Shown here in pieces: positions 22,655 through 23,530 of a stretch of 23,530 nt of DNA. Location: positions 1-23,530 of the forward strand of contig CAKOOW010000018.1 of the NCBI GenBank assembly GCA_934098445.1. Reading direction: 5' to 3'. This stretch comes from an uncultured Bacilli bacterium (GTDB taxonomy: Bacteria; Bacillota_I; Bacilli_A; RF39; UBA660). Under the pieces are notes generated by a model, which saw only the letters and a program-made list of their open reading frames with translations, was not told the origin of the DNA and made no database searches. A program made the translations under genes and the position numbers. Within the stretch, counting starts at the first letter, position 1; every line of letters begins with the position of its first letter.

Positions 22655-23179
22655 ATGATAAAAAAAATATTCGGAGTATTAAAGGGTATCTTAACGGTAG
22701 CCCTATTATGTATATTAGTAGTAGTTATTGTTCAGAAATTCTCTAATAATAAAATAAATATCGGGGGTTATTATATGTTTACGATAGTATCAGAAAGTAT
22801 GACTCCTGATTATAAAGTAGGAGACATCATAATAAGTAAAAAAGTAGATGCTAAGACTTTAAATGTTGGTGATGACATTACTTATCTTGGGGAAAGACAA
22901 GAATTAAGAGGAATTGTAGTAACCCATAGAATTATAAAGAAAGAAGAGAAAGATAATAAGAATTATTTTGTTACCAAAGGAATAGCTAATCAAATTGAAG
23001 ATCCCGAAATCGAAGCTAGTAGTATTTATGGGAAAGTTATTTATAAAACAGTTATATTAAGTTTTATTAGTCATTTAATGCAAAATGTTATTATATATTA
23101 TCTAATCTTTATGAGTGTAGGAGTGGCCTTCTCTTATGAATTTTTAAGGGCCTTTGTTTTAAAAGAAAAAGAAGAATAA
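22655..23179 (+). CDS. SipW-type signal peptidase I, Asp of box E replaced
   Basis: 174 residues, normal SipW length. GGAGG (22646-22650) before ATG. The first membrane segment is at about 9-27, the second near residues 145-165 (IIYYLIFMSVGVAFSYEF). The nucleophile S48 in SESMTP and H91 in THRI are present. The box E segment reads TKGIANQ, with Ile where SipW enzymes have the catalytic Asp (KGDxN). Activity may therefore be reduced or the acidic residue supplied elsewhere, for example in QIEDPE just after. It directly precedes another TasA-like gene at 23188, its likely substrate. It is the third signal-peptidase-family gene of the operon and lies downstream of the McrBC-like pair. Confidence 0.85.
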   Translation: MIKKIFGVLKGILTVALLCILVVVIVQKFSNNKINIGGYYMFTIVSESMTPDYKVGDIIISKKVDAKTLNVGDDITYLGERQELRGIVVTHRIIKKEEKDNKNYFVTKGIANQIEDPEIEASSIYGKVIYKTVILSFISHLMQNVIIYYLIFMSVGVAFSYEFLRAFVLKEKEE

Positions 23180-23187
23180 GGGATTAT

Positions 23188-23530
23188 ATGAATACTTGGG
23201 AAAAATTAAAGAAAGTAGTAAAACCTCATCAAATTGTCCTATTAATTATTCTAATAGGTAGCAATTCTTTTGCTTGGTTTATTTACGCGACCAAAGTAAA
23301 TAATACGATGGATGCTCATGTTAGAGCTTGGGATGTTTTATTTCAATCAGGAGATAGTCCCATCGTTGATTATGTTGATGTAAATATAGAAAGCATGTAT
23401 CCAGGGATGAAAGATTATCATTATGAGTTAAATGCTTATAATAAAAGTGAAGTGGGGGCCGTAGTAACTTATGAAATATTAAGTGCTGATATTATGGGTA
23501 CTAAGTATAGTACCAAAGAAGGGCTAAATG
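23188..23530 (+). CDS. TasA-like secreted protein, 3' end beyond the window
   Basis: Open from ATG 23188 to the window end, 114 complete codons, no stop. AAGGG at 23178-23182 is the ribosome site. A basic start (WEKLKKVVKPHQ) and a hydrophobic segment (about residues 16-24) end in NSFAWF, the SipW-type motif seen in the other secreted proteins of this locus; predicted mature start W30. The following HVRAWDVLFQSG and MYPGMKDYHYELNAYNKSE resemble the first strands of the TasA-like domain. It begins 8 bases after the signal peptidase at 22655 and is the third example here of a signal peptidase gene followed by its probable substrate. Its size and the end of the operon cannot be judged. Confidence 0.75.
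   Translation, partial: MNTWEKLKKVVKPHQIVLLIILIGSNSFAWFIYATKVNNTMDAHVRAWDVLFQSGDSPIVDYVDVNIESMYPGMKDYHYELNAYNKSEVGAVVTYEILSADIMGTKYSTKEGLN

Noticed and set aside
1..23530. Mycoplasma genetic code (TGA as Trp)
   Set aside because: TGA ends several genes at sensible places with overlapping starts (608, 13857, 13976), and Trp is encoded by TGG.

Overview
The window is strongly AT-rich and comes from a low-GC Bacillota-type bacterium. TGA is used as a stop (for example at 606-608, overlapping the next ATG, and at 13855-13857), so this is the standard bacterial code and not the Mycoplasma code. Shine-Dalgarno sites of the AAGGAG/GGAGG type, sigma-A-like promoters, SipW-type signal peptidases, TasA/camelysin-like secreted proteins and a Gram-positive DgkA point to an uncultured member of Bacilli or a related lineage. 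I cannot name a genus from sequence alone.

Positions 1-3113 look like ordinary cell-envelope housekeeping. A LiaF-like membrane protein (cut by the window start) overlaps a DUF4097-type protein. A membrane diguanylate cyclase follows with its own extended -10 promoter and terminator, then an undecaprenol/diacylglycerol kinase.

Positions 3138-15481 are a surface-structure locus. A secreted TasA-like gene on the minus strand faces a plus-strand transcription unit. That unit encodes a membrane-anchored TasA-like protein, a secreted TasA-like candidate fibre subunit, an attenuator-like terminator, and a giant 2719-residue protein. The giant has a central Gly-rich beta-solenoid of about 25-residue coils, and twelve of these coils form three tandem 100-residue super-repeats. 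Behind it lie an uncatalogued 36-residue ORF and a 502-codon coiled-coil gene split by a single in-frame TAA.

Positions 15483-23530 form one tightly packed operon starting at a near-consensus promoter. It has three signal-peptidase-family genes, each followed at once by one or two TasA-like proteins bearing a shared [ST]-[YF]-[AG]-x-[YF] cleavage motif. Embedded among them are an unknown helical protein, a membrane-anchored McrB-like AAA+ ATPase and a DUF2357/McrC-like partner with no visible nuclease domain. The signal peptidases show graded loss of the Ser/His/Asp catalytic residues: one has all three, one has lost Asp, one has lost all.

My reading, which is inference, is that these two units build and display a TasA-like fibre or matrix together with a giant adhesin. 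A membrane McrBC-like AAA machine would have been co-opted for assembly, remodelling or quality control instead of DNA restriction. That gene combination is the best candidate here for an undescribed system.
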